Positions 1 to 11,564 of a DNA stretch of 21,966 bases are shown here, one piece after another. The stretch spans positions 1 to 21,966 of the forward strand of contig JANTQF010000476.1 in assembly GCA_032988165.1 (NCBI GenBank), in the 5' to 3' direction. The stretch comes from Emmonsiellopsis sp. PD_33 (Eukaryota; Ascomycota; Eurotiomycetes; Onygenales; Ajellomycetaceae). The position numbers and the translations under genes were made by a program. Below the pieces are notes generated by a model. The model did not search any database, was not told the DNA's origin, and worked only from the letters and a program-made list of their open reading frames with translations. The stretch's first letter is position 1. Each line of letters begins with the position of its first letter.

Positions 1-278
1 CTTAACTAAATATGGTTAAAGCTTCAACTAGGTGCAGCTAAAGGATAGCCCGGACCGGGCCCGGACTGTGCAGTAAGGTGATTGTACTACTACTACTACT
101 ACTACTTAGTGATAGGGCTTGGCATCCTGCCGTTGAATGCGGCATAGCTGACTTAGTTCTGTCAAGGGGTGGCCCGCACAGGCCCGCGAGTGCCCCTTCA
201 CTAAATACAGTTAAAGTTCAACTACGTGCAGCTAAAGGATAGCCCAGACCGGGCCCGGACTGCGCAGTAATGTGATTG

Positions 279-310
<32 letters not shown>

Positions 311-2182
311 ACTGATAGGGCTTGGCATCCCGCCGTTGAATGCAGCGTAGCTGACTTAGTTCTGTCAAGGGGTGGCCTGGACAGGCCTGCGCGGCCCTCT
401 TCACTAAATATGGTTAAAGCTTCAACTAGGTGCAGCTAAAGGATAGCCCGGACCAGGCCCAGACTGCGCAGTAATGTGATTCTACTACTACTACTACTTA
501 CTGATAGGGCTTGGCATCCCGCCGTTGAACGCGGCGTAGCTGACTTAGTTCTGTCAAGGGGTGGCCCAGACAGGCCTGCGCGGCCCTCTTCACTAAATAT
601 GGTTAAAGCTTCAACTAGGTGCAGCTAAAGGATAGCCCGGACCGGGCCCAGACTGCGCAGTAATGTGATTCTACTACTACTACTACTTACTGACAGGGCT
701 TGGCATCCCGGCGTTGAACGCAGCGTAGCCGACTTGATCCTGTTAAGGGGTAGCCCGGACTAGGACCGGGTAGCCCGGTGGGCTGCTTAAGGGGGCCGGG
801 TGCCCCAGAAGTGGCCCAGGCGGCCCAGTGAAGTGACTCTACTACTACTACTACTACTTACTGACAGGGCTTGGCATCCTGCCATTGAACGCGGCGTAGC
901 TGACTTAGTTCTGTCAAGGGGTGGCCTGGGCAGGCCCGCGAGTGGTCCTTCACTAAATACGGTTAAAGCTTCAACTAGGTGCAGCTAAAGGATAGCCCAG
1001 ACCGGGCCCGGACTGTGCAGTAATGTGATTCTACTACTACTACTACTTACTGACAGGGCTTGGCATCCCGGCGTTGAACGCAGCGTAGCCGACTTGATCC
1101 TGTTAAGTGGTAGCCCGGACTAGGACCGGGTAGCCCAGTGGGCTGCTTAAGGGGGCTGGGTGCCCCGGAAGTGGCCCGGGCAGCCCAGTGAAGTGACTCT
1201 ACTACTACTACTACTACTTACTGACAGGGCTTGGCATCCCGTCGTTGAATGCGGCATAGCCGACTTAGTTCTGTCAAGGGGTGGCCTGGGCAGGCCCGCG
1301 AGTGCCTCTTCACTAAATACGGTTAAAGCTTCAACTAGGTGCAGCTAAAGGATAGCCCGGACCGGGCCCGGACTGCGCAGTAATGTGATTGTACTACTAC
1401 TACTACTACTACTACTACTTACTGATAGGGCTTGGCATCCCGCCGTTGAACGCGGCGTAGCTGACTTAGTTCTGTCAAGGGGTGGCCTGGGCAGGCCCGT
1501 GTGTGCCTCTTAACTAAATACGGTTAAAGCTTCAACTAGGTGCAGCTAAAGGATAGCCCGGACCGGGCCCGGACTGCACAGTAATGTGATTCTACTACTA
1601 CTACTACTTACTGACAGGGCCCGGCATCCCGGCGTTGAACGGAGCGTAGCCGACTTGATCCTCTCAATGGGTACCCCGGACTAGGGCCGGGTAGCCCCGT
1701 GGGCTGCTTAAGGGGGCCAGGTGCCCTGGACGTGGCCCGGGTGGCCCAGTGAAGTGACTCTACTACTTCTACTACTACTACTACTACTACTACTACTTAC
1801 TGATAGGGCTTGGCATCCGGCCGTTGAATGCGGCGTAGCCGACTTAGTTCTGTCAAGGGGTGGCCCAGGCAGGCCCGCGAGTGGTCCTTCACTAAATATG
1901 GTCAAAGCTTCAACTAGGTGCAGCTAAAGGATAGCCTGGGCCGGGCCCAGACTGCGCAGTAATGTGATTGTACTACTACTACTACTACTACTACTACTTA
2001 CTGATAGGGCTTGGCATCCCGCCGTTGAACGCGGCGTAGCCGACTTGATCCTGTCAATGGGTAGCCCGGACTAGGACCGGGTAGCCCAGTGGGCTGCTTA
2101 ACGGGGCCAGGTGCCCCAGACCTGGCCCGGGTGGCCCAGTGAAGTGACTCTGCTACTTGTGCTACTACTACTACTACTACTA

Positions 2183-2558
2183 CATATATATTTCTAATCT
2201 AGTTGGTCAGCTCTGTCTGCAACTACTATATATATATTTCTAATATAGCTTATCAGCTGCGTGAGGCCCGCGCATGCCTCTTAACTAAATACGGTTAAAG
2301 CTTCAACTAGGTGCAGCTAAAGGATAGCCCGGACCAGGCCCGGACTGTGCAGTAAGGTGATTGTACTACTACTACTACTACTACTTACTGATAGGGCGTG
2401 GCATCCCGCCATTGAACGCGGCGTAGCTGACTTAGTTCTGTCAAGGGGTGGCCTGGGCAGGCCCGCGAGTGCCTCTTCACTAAATACAGTTAAAGCTTCA
2501 ACTAGGTGCAGCTAAAGGATAGCCCGGACCGGGCCCAGACTGCGCAGTAATGTGATTA

Positions 2559-2602
<44 letters not shown>

Positions 2603-3359
2603 ACTGATAGGGCTTGGCATCCCGCCATTGAACGCGGCGTAGCCGACTTGATCCTGTCAATGGGTAGCCCAGACTAGGACTGGGTAGCCCGGTGGGCTGT
2701 TTAACAGGGCCAGGTGCCCCAGACCTGGCCCGGGCAGCCCAGTGAAGTGACTCTGCTACTTGTACTACTACTACTACTACTACTACTACATATATATTTC
2801 TAATCTAGTTGGTCAGCTTTGTCTGCAACTACTATATGTATATTTCTAATATAGCTTATCAGCTGCATGAGGCCCGCGCATGCCTCTTAACTAAATACGG
2901 TTAAAGCTTCAACTAGGTGCAGCTAAAGGATAGCCCAGACCGTGCCCGGACTGCGCAGTAATGTGATTGTACTACTACTACTACTACTACTACTACTTAC
3001 TGATAGGGCCCAGCATCCCAGTGTTGAATGGAGCGTAGCCGACTTGATCCTCTCAACGGGTACCCTGGACTAGGGCTGGGTAGCCCCATGGGCTGCTTAA
3101 GGGGGCCGGGTGCCCTGGACATGGCCAGGGTGGCCTGGTGAAGTGACTCTACTACTTCTACTACTACTACTACTACTGCTACTACTTACTGATAGGGCAT
3201 GGCATCCCGCTGTTGAACGCGGCATAGCTGACTTAGTTCTATCAAGGGGTGGCCCGGGCAGGCCCACAAGTGCCTCTTCACTAAATATGGTTAAAGCTTC
3301 AACTAGGTGCAGCTAAAGGATAGCCCGGACCGGGCCCGGACTGCGCAGTAATGTGATTG

Positions 3360-3403
<44 letters not shown>

Positions 3404-4834
3404 ACTGATAGGGCTTGGCATCCCGCCGTTGAACGCGGCGTAGCCGACTTGATCCTGTCAATGGGTAGCCTGGACTAGGACCAGGTAGCCCGGTGGGCTG
3501 TTTAACAGGGCCAGGTGCCCCAGACCTGGCCCAGGCAGCCCAGTGAAGTGACTCTGCTACTTGTACTACTACTACTACTACTACTACTACATATATATTT
3601 CTAATCTAGTTGGTCAGCTCTGTCTGCAACTACTATATATATGTTTCTAATATAGCTTATCAGCTGCATGAGGCCCGCACATGCCTCTTAACTAAATATG
3701 GTTAAAGCTTCAACTAGGTGCAGCTAAAGGATAGCCCAGACTGGGCCCAGACTGTGCAGTAAGGTGATTGTACTACTACTACTACTACTACTTAGTGATA
3801 GGGCTTGGCATCCCACCATTGAATGCGGCATAGCTGACTTAGTTCTGTCAAGGGGTAGCCCAGACAGGCCCGCAAGTGCCCCTTCACTAAATATGGTTAA
3901 AGTTCAACTAGGTGCAGCTAAAGGATAGCCCAGACTGGGCCCAGACTGTGCAGTAAGGTGATTGTACTACTACTACTACTACTACTACTTACTGATAGGG
4001 CTTGGCATCCCACCGTTGAACGCGGCGTATCTGACTTAGTTCTGTCAAGGGGTGGCCCAGGCAGGCCCGCAAGTGCCCCTTCACTAAATATGGTTGAAGT
4101 TCAACTACATGCAGCTAAAGGATAGCCCAGACCGGGCCCAGACTGTGCAGTAAGGTGATTGTACTACTACTACTACTACTACTTACTGATAGGGCTTGGC
4201 ATCCCACCATTGAGGCGGCGTAGCTGACTTAGTTCTGTCAAGGGGTGGCCCAGGCAGGCCCATGTGTGCCTCTTCACTAAATACAGTTGAAGGTTCAACT
4301 AGGTGCAGCTAAAGGATAGCCCGGACCAGGCCCAGACTGTGCAGTAATTTGATTCTACTACTACTACTACTTACTGACAGGGCCCAGCATCCCAGTGTTG
4401 AACAGAGCGTAGCCGACTTGATCCTCTCAATGGGTAGCCTGGACTAGGACCAGGTAGCCTGGTGGGCTGCTTAAGGGGGCTGGATGCCCCAGACATGGCC
4501 CAGGCAGCCCAGTGAAGTGACTCTGCTACTTCTACTACTACTTCTACTACTACTACATATATATTTCTAATCTAGTTGGTCAGCTCTGTCTGCAACTACT
4601 ATATATATATTTCTAATCTAGCTGGTCAGCTCCCTCATGCAGGCAATTCCAAAGGAGGCTTTTTAAAAACTCTTCAAGGATAACCCTTTCAGAGCTTGCC
4701 ATTGGCAGATCTGCCATACTTGCCTTTCCTTCAAGGAGGCCATACTAGGGGCCTGGTGCCCCAGACATGGCCCAGACTGCCTGATGAAGTGACTCTACTA
4801 CTTCTACTACTACTACTACTACAACTACTATGAG

Positions 4835-4866
<32 letters not shown>

Positions 4867-4940
4867 TATATTTCTAATCTAGCTGGTCAGCTCTGTCTGC
4901 TACTACAATATATATATTTCTAATATAGCTTATCAGCTGC
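2183..4940. repeat. AT-rich submodule, five copies within the satellite
   Basis: An ~80 bp AT-rich block recurs at about 2183-2260, 2788-2867, 3589-3668, 4555-4632 and 4864-4940. It always follows a (CTA)n tract. Each block is itself two diverged halves of ~40 bp: a TATATATTTCTAATCTAG half ending in GGTCAGCT, and a TATATATTTCTAATATAG half ending in ATCAGCTGC (the 4555 copy ends differently). In four of five copies it leads back to a short-unit start through GAGGCCC and CATGCCTCTTAACTAAATA. It is the only AT-rich element in a GC-rich array, so it could be a nucleosome-poor or origin-like site. That is inference only. Confidence 0.8.
4635..4752. other. single-copy island inside the satellite
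   Basis: About 115 bp here do not match any other part of the array. They separate an AT-rich block from a partial long-unit module starting near GGGGCCTGGTGCCCC. The island contains a perfect 14 bp palindrome, TGGCAGATCTGCCA, at 4713-4726, and two AAGGAGGC-like words. No coding potential or transposon ends are visible. It could be a small insertion or a remnant of an ancestral longer unit. Confidence 0.55.
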
Positions 4941-5231
4941 ATGAGGCCCACACATGCCTCTTAACTAAATACAGTTAAAGCTTCAACTAGGTGCAGCTAA
5001 AGGATAGCCCAGACCAGGCCCAGACTGCACAGTAATGTGATTCTACTACTACTACTACTTACTGACAGGGCTTGGCATCCCACCATTGAATGCAGCATAG
5101 CTGACTTAGTTCTGTCAAGGGGTAGCCCAGACAGGCCCATGAGTGCCCCTTCACTAAATACAGTTAAAGTTCAACTAGGTGCAGCTAAAGGATAGCCCAG
5201 ACCAGGCCCAGACTGCACAGTAATGTGATTG

Positions 5232-5263
<32 letters not shown>

Positions 5264-5314
5264 ACTGACAGGGCTTGGCATCTCAGCATTGAATGCAGCA
5301 TAGCCAACTTGATC

Positions 5315-5510
5315 CTAACTCTATTTTTTGGAGAATTAGGTCTGGAATCGGAATTGGGTTCAGGAATCATGCACTCTAATTCACCAGAGCAGGGATTATC
5401 CAAGGCAGGCTTGGCAGACAGAACATCAAAACTGACCCCATTCCCATTCTAAGGTCCAACTCAATTCTGCCCAGGATTTGACTCAATTCCTCCACCAGAA
5501 TCAGGTCAGT
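5315..5510. other. transition between satellite and telomere-proximal block
   Basis: Satellite homology stops just after the GACTTGATCCT word near 5315. The next ~200 bp has no repeat I recognise. It has purine-rich words on one side (GGAATCGGAATTGGG, 5345-5359) and pyrimidine-rich counterparts (CCCATTCCCATTC, around 5440) on the other. It contains one of only three CpGs seen telomeric of 4415 (near 5349). No gene is supported. Confidence 0.5.
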
Positions 5511-6560
5511 GACACCATGGGTGAAGCTGGGTTATACCTATCCCCACCACATAACCTGTTCTCTCACTGCAATGCACTTTGCTTTGCCATCCTGTTTCCT
5601 TCTTCAATGGTTGGTGAAGCTGAAGTTGTGCTTATCCCCATGCATAACTGGATCACTTGCTGCACTGCACTCTGCTTTGCCATCCTTCCTCTCAGTGCCA
5701 TTGAGGCAGACATCATGCCTATCCTCCACCACAACATCATTGCTTTCTGCAATGCAATCTCCCAAGGTCCTATTGGTGCCCTTTCTCTTCCCATCACATG
5801 GTGAAGCTGCCATTGAGTCTATCCCCAAGTATAACCTGATCCATCACTGCAATGCATCTCATGTTGCTGTCCTTCCTCTTCCCATCACATCATGAAGCTG
5901 GCATTGGGTCTATCCCTAAGCATAGCTTGATCTATCACTGTGATGCATCTCAAGTTTCCTTCCTTTCTCTTCCCATCACATCATGAAGCTGACATTGTGC
6001 CTATCCTGCACTACAACCTAGTTGCTCACTGCAATGCACTTTACTCTACCATCCTTCCTTGTGGTGAAGCTGGCCTTGCACCTATCCCACACCACAACAT
6101 CATCCCTTCCTGCAATGTAATCTCCTGTTGCCACCCTTCCTCTTCACAACACTTTAGTGAAGCTGGTGTTGTACCTATCCTCAAGCATAACCTGATCCAT
6201 CACTGTGATGCACTCCACCAACTATCTATTATGCACTGCAGCCTGATGATAACTCACTGCAATGCATGTTACTCTCCCCTCCTCCCTCCCAGTACAACTG
6301 ATATTCTAATATAGTTAATTACTGTAATGCACCCAGTTGTGCCATCCCTTCTCTTTCTGCTACTTTGTGAAGCTGCCATCTTTGCTATCCTCAAGTGGAA
6401 CTGAATGAATCACTGTGATGCACCTTATCATGTCACCCCTTTCTCTTCCTAACATGTAAAGCTGGGTTTAAGGTCTAACTAATACTGAGTACTCTCTCTT
6501 GCCTCCCACAATAGTCTTGCTTTCTCATGAAGCTGCTGTTATGCCTATCCCACACTATTC
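5511..6560. repeat. degenerate ~90 bp tandem repeat
   Basis: The word GTGAAGCTG (or ATGAAGCTG and similar) recurs near 5521, 5614, 5702, 5801, 5892, 5983, 6064, 6157, 6367, 6454 and 6527. Spacings are mostly 81-100 bp, with a 210 bp gap that holds about two eroded units. Each unit continues with CCTATCC, CATAACCTGATCCATCACTG, CAATGCA and a pyrimidine-rich tail. Read on the + strand, units give a ~30-residue motif of the form GEA..PI.HHN.I.HCNA...AILP. Units 1-3 and 6-8 stay in register, but the 100 and 91 bp steps between units 3-6 shift the frame. It may be a broken repeat-protein gene or a plain minisatellite. I favour the minisatellite, with low certainty. Confidence 0.75.
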
Positions 6561-7554
6561 AAGCCTACATAGAAATGAGATACCTCAGCTGTTTCCTTAC
6601 AGTTCTCTTTCATCCCATTGCCTACCTCTTACCAGCTTTCACAGTAGACTACCTACTGTGCTTTCCTCATTTATTTGAACCTTCATATTAGACCATCTAT
6701 CCCTTGTGTTATTCAGCACAACAGTGCTTTGCAACCTCACTTTTTTCATTGCTCCACAGCATCATCCCACAATCCACTCTCATCTCCATTCTATCCTCTC
6801 CTCATCCATGCCATCTATTGTCTATCTTCCTCCTAATATCATCACCTTACCTGTTACCTCTGGATCCTGTCCTCTCTTTCTTTCTGACCCCATTCCCTTT
6901 TCCAGGGGCCATGTCTTCTCTCTTGCACCTGTTGTGTTGACTCACCACCACATGCATTATGTACAGACTGGCTATACCTTCATTTTTCCCTCTTCTAACC
7001 ATTCCTCCTACTACCATCTTTCTTCTCTGACCAGTTCACTTAACAATCAATCAGATATGCACTCTCATCAGCCCATTAGACCTTTACTTTCAGCACCCAG
7101 CTCAGTTATCATTGCCACAGCTTCTGCTTCACTCTCCTCTACAACCTGATCTCAGTGGTGATCAACATTGTCAGGCTACTGCCATTCTTTCACTTGCCAG
7201 GTAGGGTCCACCACTACTGTCTACCTTCTTTATCTGATGTGTAGCTTTTTAAATACAGGACACTCCCCTTTCATTACTCCCTAATACACCATACCAATTC
7301 ACCCCCACATTCTCCTCTCTCAATGAGAACACCCTTTCATCTTTGTCTCTCTTTGATAATACCTGGGGAATCAATCCTATTTACACACATTGACTTCCTG
7401 TCAGTTGACCTGTTAGCAAGAGAGCCTCACAGCTCACCTCTACCAGTGTGTATCCCTTTATTTTGAGCTACCTGATTCCATCACCATCAACATCCAATTC
7501 TGACCAGACTAGAGACTAATAGCTTGATTTACTATCATATCTTCAGGATTCCCA
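6561..7554. other. gene-free or unrecognisable stretch
   Basis: No F-box-family exon, RNA gene or transposon could be recognised in this ~1 kb. One + strand open frame (6706-7149) reads as low-complexity Ser/Pro/His/Leu-rich sequence with no motif I know, and I do not call it a gene. The + strand is strongly pyrimidine-rich and CpG-free. The last few hundred bases are presumably the 5' flank of the first family copy. Confidence 0.5.
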
Positions 7555-9072
7555 ATGTCTCTTGTTATCAGCAACCAACAAACCCTGGCACCAGCCCAAT
7601 CCATACATAACCCTCATGATCCACTACAGTGCATGCCTCCTGAATGCTTTGCACTCATTCTGCAACACCTCCCTGCCTTCAAACTCTACAAACTGCAACT
7701 GGTCAGCCATAAATGAAATGAATACATCAAATCATACATCCCCCTTTTTAGCTTGCATTATCACTTGCCAGACTTTCAAACCCAACTTCCCCCTTGCAAC
7801 ACTGATCTTTGAGCTAAACAATTTTACAATTTTGGTATGTTATTTCCCCCAACTCTCTGTATGTACTTACTAAAAATATAAAATACTCAGCTGACACATT
7901 ATATAAATGCACCATTGGCAGACCAACTGAAATTACTTTCATTAGCTCACTCAGCTTCTTTGCCACTGCAGGCCAATACATTGTCAGGACTGATAATGAT
8001 GTCCATCCTCCCCCTGTCAATTATGATCCTTTAAATGTACACTGGCAAATTCTCACCAGTAAGACAATCAGTGATCCAATACTCCTTCAAGTCCCTTGTC
8101 CTCCTGATTCATCTCACTGTCTCCTTATCAACTCTTCTGGTATGGTGTGTGTTTTTGATAGGTCCAGATCCACCCTCAAGTATGCTCTATTTAATATTTT
8201 CTTTCATCTAGCTATACTTATATATCATTACTAATTTGAATCCTAGTAACCTTGTTACCATCTGATCCCTCTCTGAAGCAAAGCAGTTGTCATAGATGAC
8301 ACCAAAAGTCCCCTATTTGATAGGACAGAATAAGCTATACCTGTTGTCTATAAACCCCCCTGAGCTTGATGCTTATGATATCAATTCTAGCCAGCACATC
8401 TACACCACACCCACAACCCCAGAACAGGCCAGTCATCTTAGTGGTCAGTGCTGCTGCAATGCTATTGAAGTCATTCTTCCCAATGGATTTGAATGCCTGA
8501 TATATTTCAATGCCCCTGAAGCCACCCCTATTACATGCGATCCCCCCACACCCCTGCATATTAAAGTTGTTGACACTTTGAGTGGAGAGATCTTACAGGA
8601 ATTTTCACAGCCATGGTCTGTTTCCTCCTATGTTCAATCCACACCAAATGGATCATTTCTATATATTGGTTGATCAAATACCAAGCCTTTGACAGTAATC
8701 AAAACATTCCTCCCTCAGAGCAATGGTACCTTTATTAAGCTGCAAACTCATGCCATTTATGTGCATTATCTTAATGCATGTCATTGCTTTATCCTCCCAT
8801 ACCTTAACCTTGCCATCACCTATAGACCTGGCCTTCTGTTCTCCCTGGCCTTCCAGGAGTGTTCTGGCCATTCCCAACACCAACATGCTAGAAATAGTAT
8901 GGGGACTACCATTAATTAACTCTTTTATCTCAAATCTCTGCAGAACCTAACCAGCATAATATCCCCCACAGTACCTCTAATAATCATGGAGCTTTGTGAC
9001 CAACAGGTGCTTTGTATGATACTTCAACCCTCTTGTTTCCCCCAAGAAGCAGTGTGCATTTTCTATTTCTAG
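7555..9072 (+). pseudogene. psi1: F-box family pseudogene, full length
   Basis: The most complete copy. Exon 1 is 7555-7834 and carries the F-box (PPECFALILQHLPAF, LQLVSHK; roughly codons 27-60). The intron at 7835-7890 is phase 1 (GTATGTT donor, TACTAA-like branch, CAG acceptor). Exon 2 is 7891-8179, with AGQYIVRTDND, HWQIL and SSGMVCVFD, which look like beta-propeller strands. The intron at 8180-8246 is phase 2 with TACTAAT. Exon 3 is 8247-9072, with YLIGQNKLYLL, AYDINSSQHIY, IEVILPNG, VVDTLSGEILQEFSQPW, KTFLPQSNGTF and a terminal AVCIFYF. These exons total ~465 codons with no frameshift. Six premature stops break it: TGA 7714, 7810, 8263, 8671; TAG 8293; TAA 8917. All can be explained by single C-to-T or G-to-A changes. 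The ancestral protein was probably a substrate-recognition subunit of an SCF-type ubiquitin ligase. That role rests on the F-box and is not shown here. Confidence 0.8.
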
Positions 9073-9727
9073 AGGTATGTCTCCTGCTCCCATATTAGTA
9101 ATTAGCTATATTCCCCTTTTTATATCCTCATCTAACTTACTCTTGTATAGTCATTGATTTACAACTCCCAGACAGTCTGCTTTTCTTATGCCCTAATGAA
9201 TTACTACTCTATTCCTACACCAACATGCTAGTGCCTTCAGCTATTACCATATTGTCTTATTTGTCTCTGTATTTGTTTCTGCATGCTTTTATCTGCCAGG
9301 CAAGTTTGTATTTAATATTTTATTAACCTACATTCCCATTTACTTATGTGCTTTTCTTAGATTTTCCCATATTATCCCATCTCCATGTTTTATTATTACA
9401 TCATCATTCACAGGGAAAACATCCCCTCCCAGTCTTATTCCACTGTTTTGATTCATGGCCACCACCATCCCAGCCCCCAGAGCCAGCATTGCTAGGTAGC
9501 CATTTACTTTTTCCTTCTTCCAGTCCCTTCCACATCTTCTTTCTCTTATATTAGGTCTCACTGATTAACATACATCCTACAGTTAGTATCTCCAGCTTGT
9601 CTCCTCCCCTTAATCCCAATCCTCTTCAATCTATCACTCTAACATAATAGCTATTATACTAACTACTTTAAGTTCTAATTATCATTTCATCTTATCTCCC
9701 TCTTCTCCCCTATGTCTGACTGCCACC
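9073..9727. other. intergenic spacer between psi1 and psi2
   Basis: This 655 bp has no family exon, RNA gene or repeat that I can identify. It is CpG-free and pyrimidine-rich on the + strand. It should contain the 3' flank of psi1 and 5' flank of psi2. No downstream hairpin of the kind seen after psi2, psi4, psi6 and psi7 was found after psi1. Confidence 0.5.
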
Positions 9728-10930
9728 ATGCCTGTCTGCAGCACACCCCTGCTAGATCTGCCTCCCCAACTCCTCCAGCTAACCACACAATACAATTTAC
9801 ACATCAGATCCATAGCTTCATATTATTGTTTCCCACACATGACATCCTTTTTGGCAGCAGGCCACTATGCTGCCTGGGTAGCTCCAGATGGAGTTTACTG
9901 GAGGGTTCTTGATGGGGACCCTTGTAGCTGGCTACATAAGCTTAATATCTCAATCTACTGCCCCTCTGCCTATACTATCAAGATCAACTCTGCTGGTATA
10001 CTGTGCATCATTTCTGCTGACCCTGAGCCTCAGTATGTTTTGTTTACCACATTGCAGTTCTTTTTGCCATCCCTATTACTAGCTAACTATTAAGACTGCC
10101 CTAGTATTTATATCCAATCCCTGGACAGAGCAGAATTGTAGTCTCTATTTACCAGGGATTACCCATACTTTATCAGCAACAAAAAACTCTATACCTACTG
10201 CAATCAACCCCCAACAATGTCAGCCTATAATCTCATATCTGGTACTCAAATATACAGACAAATGGCTACCAATGATGAGGTTTCTGCCTTCCATCTTCCT
10301 AATGCCTGCATTCCAATTGAGATTATCCTCCCCAATCATTCAGAGTGCCTGGTTTATTCACACACTTGTGGCTTATTAGACTTAGACAATGCTTATTTTC
10401 ACTATGAATGCCTTAAGATCATTGACACATCCAATAGCAAGATTGTTGACAAAATCTCCCATATCTGGTCTGAGAATGGGTACTTAAAACCCACTTCCAA
10501 GGGTAGATTTGCAGCCATTTCTTACCCTCATTGATATAAAGATGTGGTGTTGATCGAGATATTCTCACCCCATTTTAGTGGCCATTTTATCAGCTATTGA
10601 AGGGATGCTATTATTTCATGCTATTTTGCATGGCCAACAAGTCTCTTTATCCCCTCAATCTCTCTCTTCCTGAACCTCTCCACCAACCCCCCTGATATCA
10701 TTCCAATTGACCTAACTGGTTATGATCCATGACACATGAAATACTTTGAAGCCCTGTCAACTATAACTATCAACTGATACTATTTCCTAGCCCCCCCACA
10801 ACCCATCAGAGGTTTACTGTTCCTGATCTGCCATCTTCTTGACATCCAAGTTTCCAATGATGGAACAGTCAGGGTCATAGCTAACACCCCAACCTCACAT
10901 GGCTTCTATACTGTGTTGTTCCAATTTTAA
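9728..10930 (+). pseudogene. psi2: family pseudogene with truncated F-box
   Basis: The frame opens at ATG 9728 and shows only the beginning of an F-box (LLDLPPQLLQL). It then passes directly into exon 2 sequence (AAGHYAAWVAPDGVYWRVL), so most of the F-box and intron 1 appear deleted. Exon 2 ends at 10032. The intron at 10033-10104 is phase 2 (GTATGTT donor, GCTAAC branch, CTAG acceptor). Exon 3 is 10105-10930 and stays in one frame to a terminal TAA, with YFISNKKLYTYC, MSAYNLISGTQIY, IEIILPNHSECLVYS, LKIIDTSNSKIVD and final YTVLFQF. Premature stops are TAG 10139 (at the Trp of a WS motif kept in psi3 and psi7) and TGA 10532, 10598, 10730, 10775. The last ~178 bp is almost identical to the end of psi6, including the TGA at 10775. 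An alternative start at ATG 9712 is in another frame. Confidence 0.72.
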
Positions 10931-11175
10931 AAGTGCTTTCAGTTTCCTTCTTTGATACTTGGTATGCTTATCTTTTACTGGGCCTTTAATGCTGGCCCCC
11001 CTCCCCTATACCAGTTTTCATCTAATCTCTGTCTTATAGGGTTTGCCAGAGTTTGACTATTCTTATCCATTGTGCAACTATTATATTACTTTTGAATGCT
11101 TTTCAGCATTTATTTCTCATTCAAATTTCCTGTACTTTTTCAATGCTCTCCTCTACTTCAGTCCCACACCCTGAT

Positions 11176-11193
11176 ACACTAATTGTTTAGTGT
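11176..11193. other. conserved hairpin, copy H1 (downstream of psi2)
   Basis: ACACTAA, loop TTGT, TTAGTGT: a perfect 7 bp stem. It sits in a conserved frame CTGAT-hairpin-TTATCTTTAA, 246 bp past the psi2 terminal stop. The same element follows psi4, psi6 and psi7. It could be a 3' UTR RNA structure or a DNA palindrome. Confidence 0.7.
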
Positions 11194-11564
11194 TTATCTT
11201 TAAACAATTCTTCATTCTCCTAACACTACTCACTCTTACCACTTTCATTCTCCTTATCCTCCTATATCAGTTCCCAGCTTTTAAAATGCCTGGCAAATCA
11301 TCACCACCCAGTAATCATGAGCTCTTAGTTTTATATGGCATCAACTGGCCCAGTTGACAGTATTATATTACTATACACCAAAAACAGGGGGGGTCCAGCT
11401 TCAGTGGGATCATGTGATTTCACTAAGTCAGATCAGGAAGGTGCCCTCCCCTTCCCAACCTTGGATGCCAACAAAGACATGATCAACAAGACACAAGGAA
11501 CACAGCTGTCTTGCAGCAGCTGTTTTAATATCATCTCTCATCTGCAACCATCAACTCTTCACAT

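Larger units (their letters stand above)
1..5314. repeat. modular subtelomeric satellite with (CTA)n tracts
   Basis: About 18 tandem units can be phased on the anchor CTAAATA, seen near 4, 201, 404, 593, 953, 1313, 1514, 1892, 2284, 2480, 2891, 3281, 3692, 3887, 4084, 4277, 4964 and 5154. Spacings fall into ~190-200 bp short units and ~360-410 bp long units, plus one interval of 687 bp holding extra sequence. A short unit runs: anchor, GGTGCAGCTAAAGGATAGCC, a GC-rich CCGGGCCCGG-type palindromic stretch, a (CTA)n tract of about 5 to 14 triplets, then TTACTGAYAGGG and GACTTAGTTCTGTCAAGG. Long units add a module with GACTTGATCCTGTCAA, GGGCTGCTTAA, GTGAAGTGACTCT and a second CTA tract. Long tracts lie near 2559-2602 and 3359-3402. 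Short ORFs with poly-leucine are translations of the CTA tract and are not genes. Units near the start are rich in CpG and those near the end have almost none. Confidence 0.93.

Noticed and set aside
800..3316. Repeated 62-68 residue ORFs with poly-leucine and TDRAWHP motif in the satellite (800, 1160, 1721, 3110)
   Set aside because: They are translations of the (CTA)n tract and the fixed satellite flanks. Their starts and frames vary with the triplet tract and there is no gene structure around them.
4713..4726. 14 bp perfect palindrome in the satellite island
   Set aside because: Single occurrence with no partner element or repeat. Too short to call a functional site.
1..5314. CRISPR-like array
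   Set aside because: The units are long, contiguous diverged satellite repeats without unique spacers, in a telomere-capped eukaryotic chromosome.
1708..5403. Minus-strand poly-serine ORFs (1708-1905, 5185-5403)
   Set aside because: The reverse complement of the CTA microsatellite reads as serine. They are shadows of the repeat.
6706..7149. 147-codon + strand open frame
   Set aside because: The composition is low-complexity Ser/His/Pro/Leu as expected from a pyrimidine-rich, G-poor strand where TAG and TGA are rare. No motif, family match or intron context.
9340..9561. Minus-strand 73-codon frame, and similar minus-strand frames at 5564, 8335, 11719, 16773, 20775
   Set aside because: They are antisense to family exons, repeats or skewed spacers. 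None has a motif and all recognisable coding signal is on the + strand.
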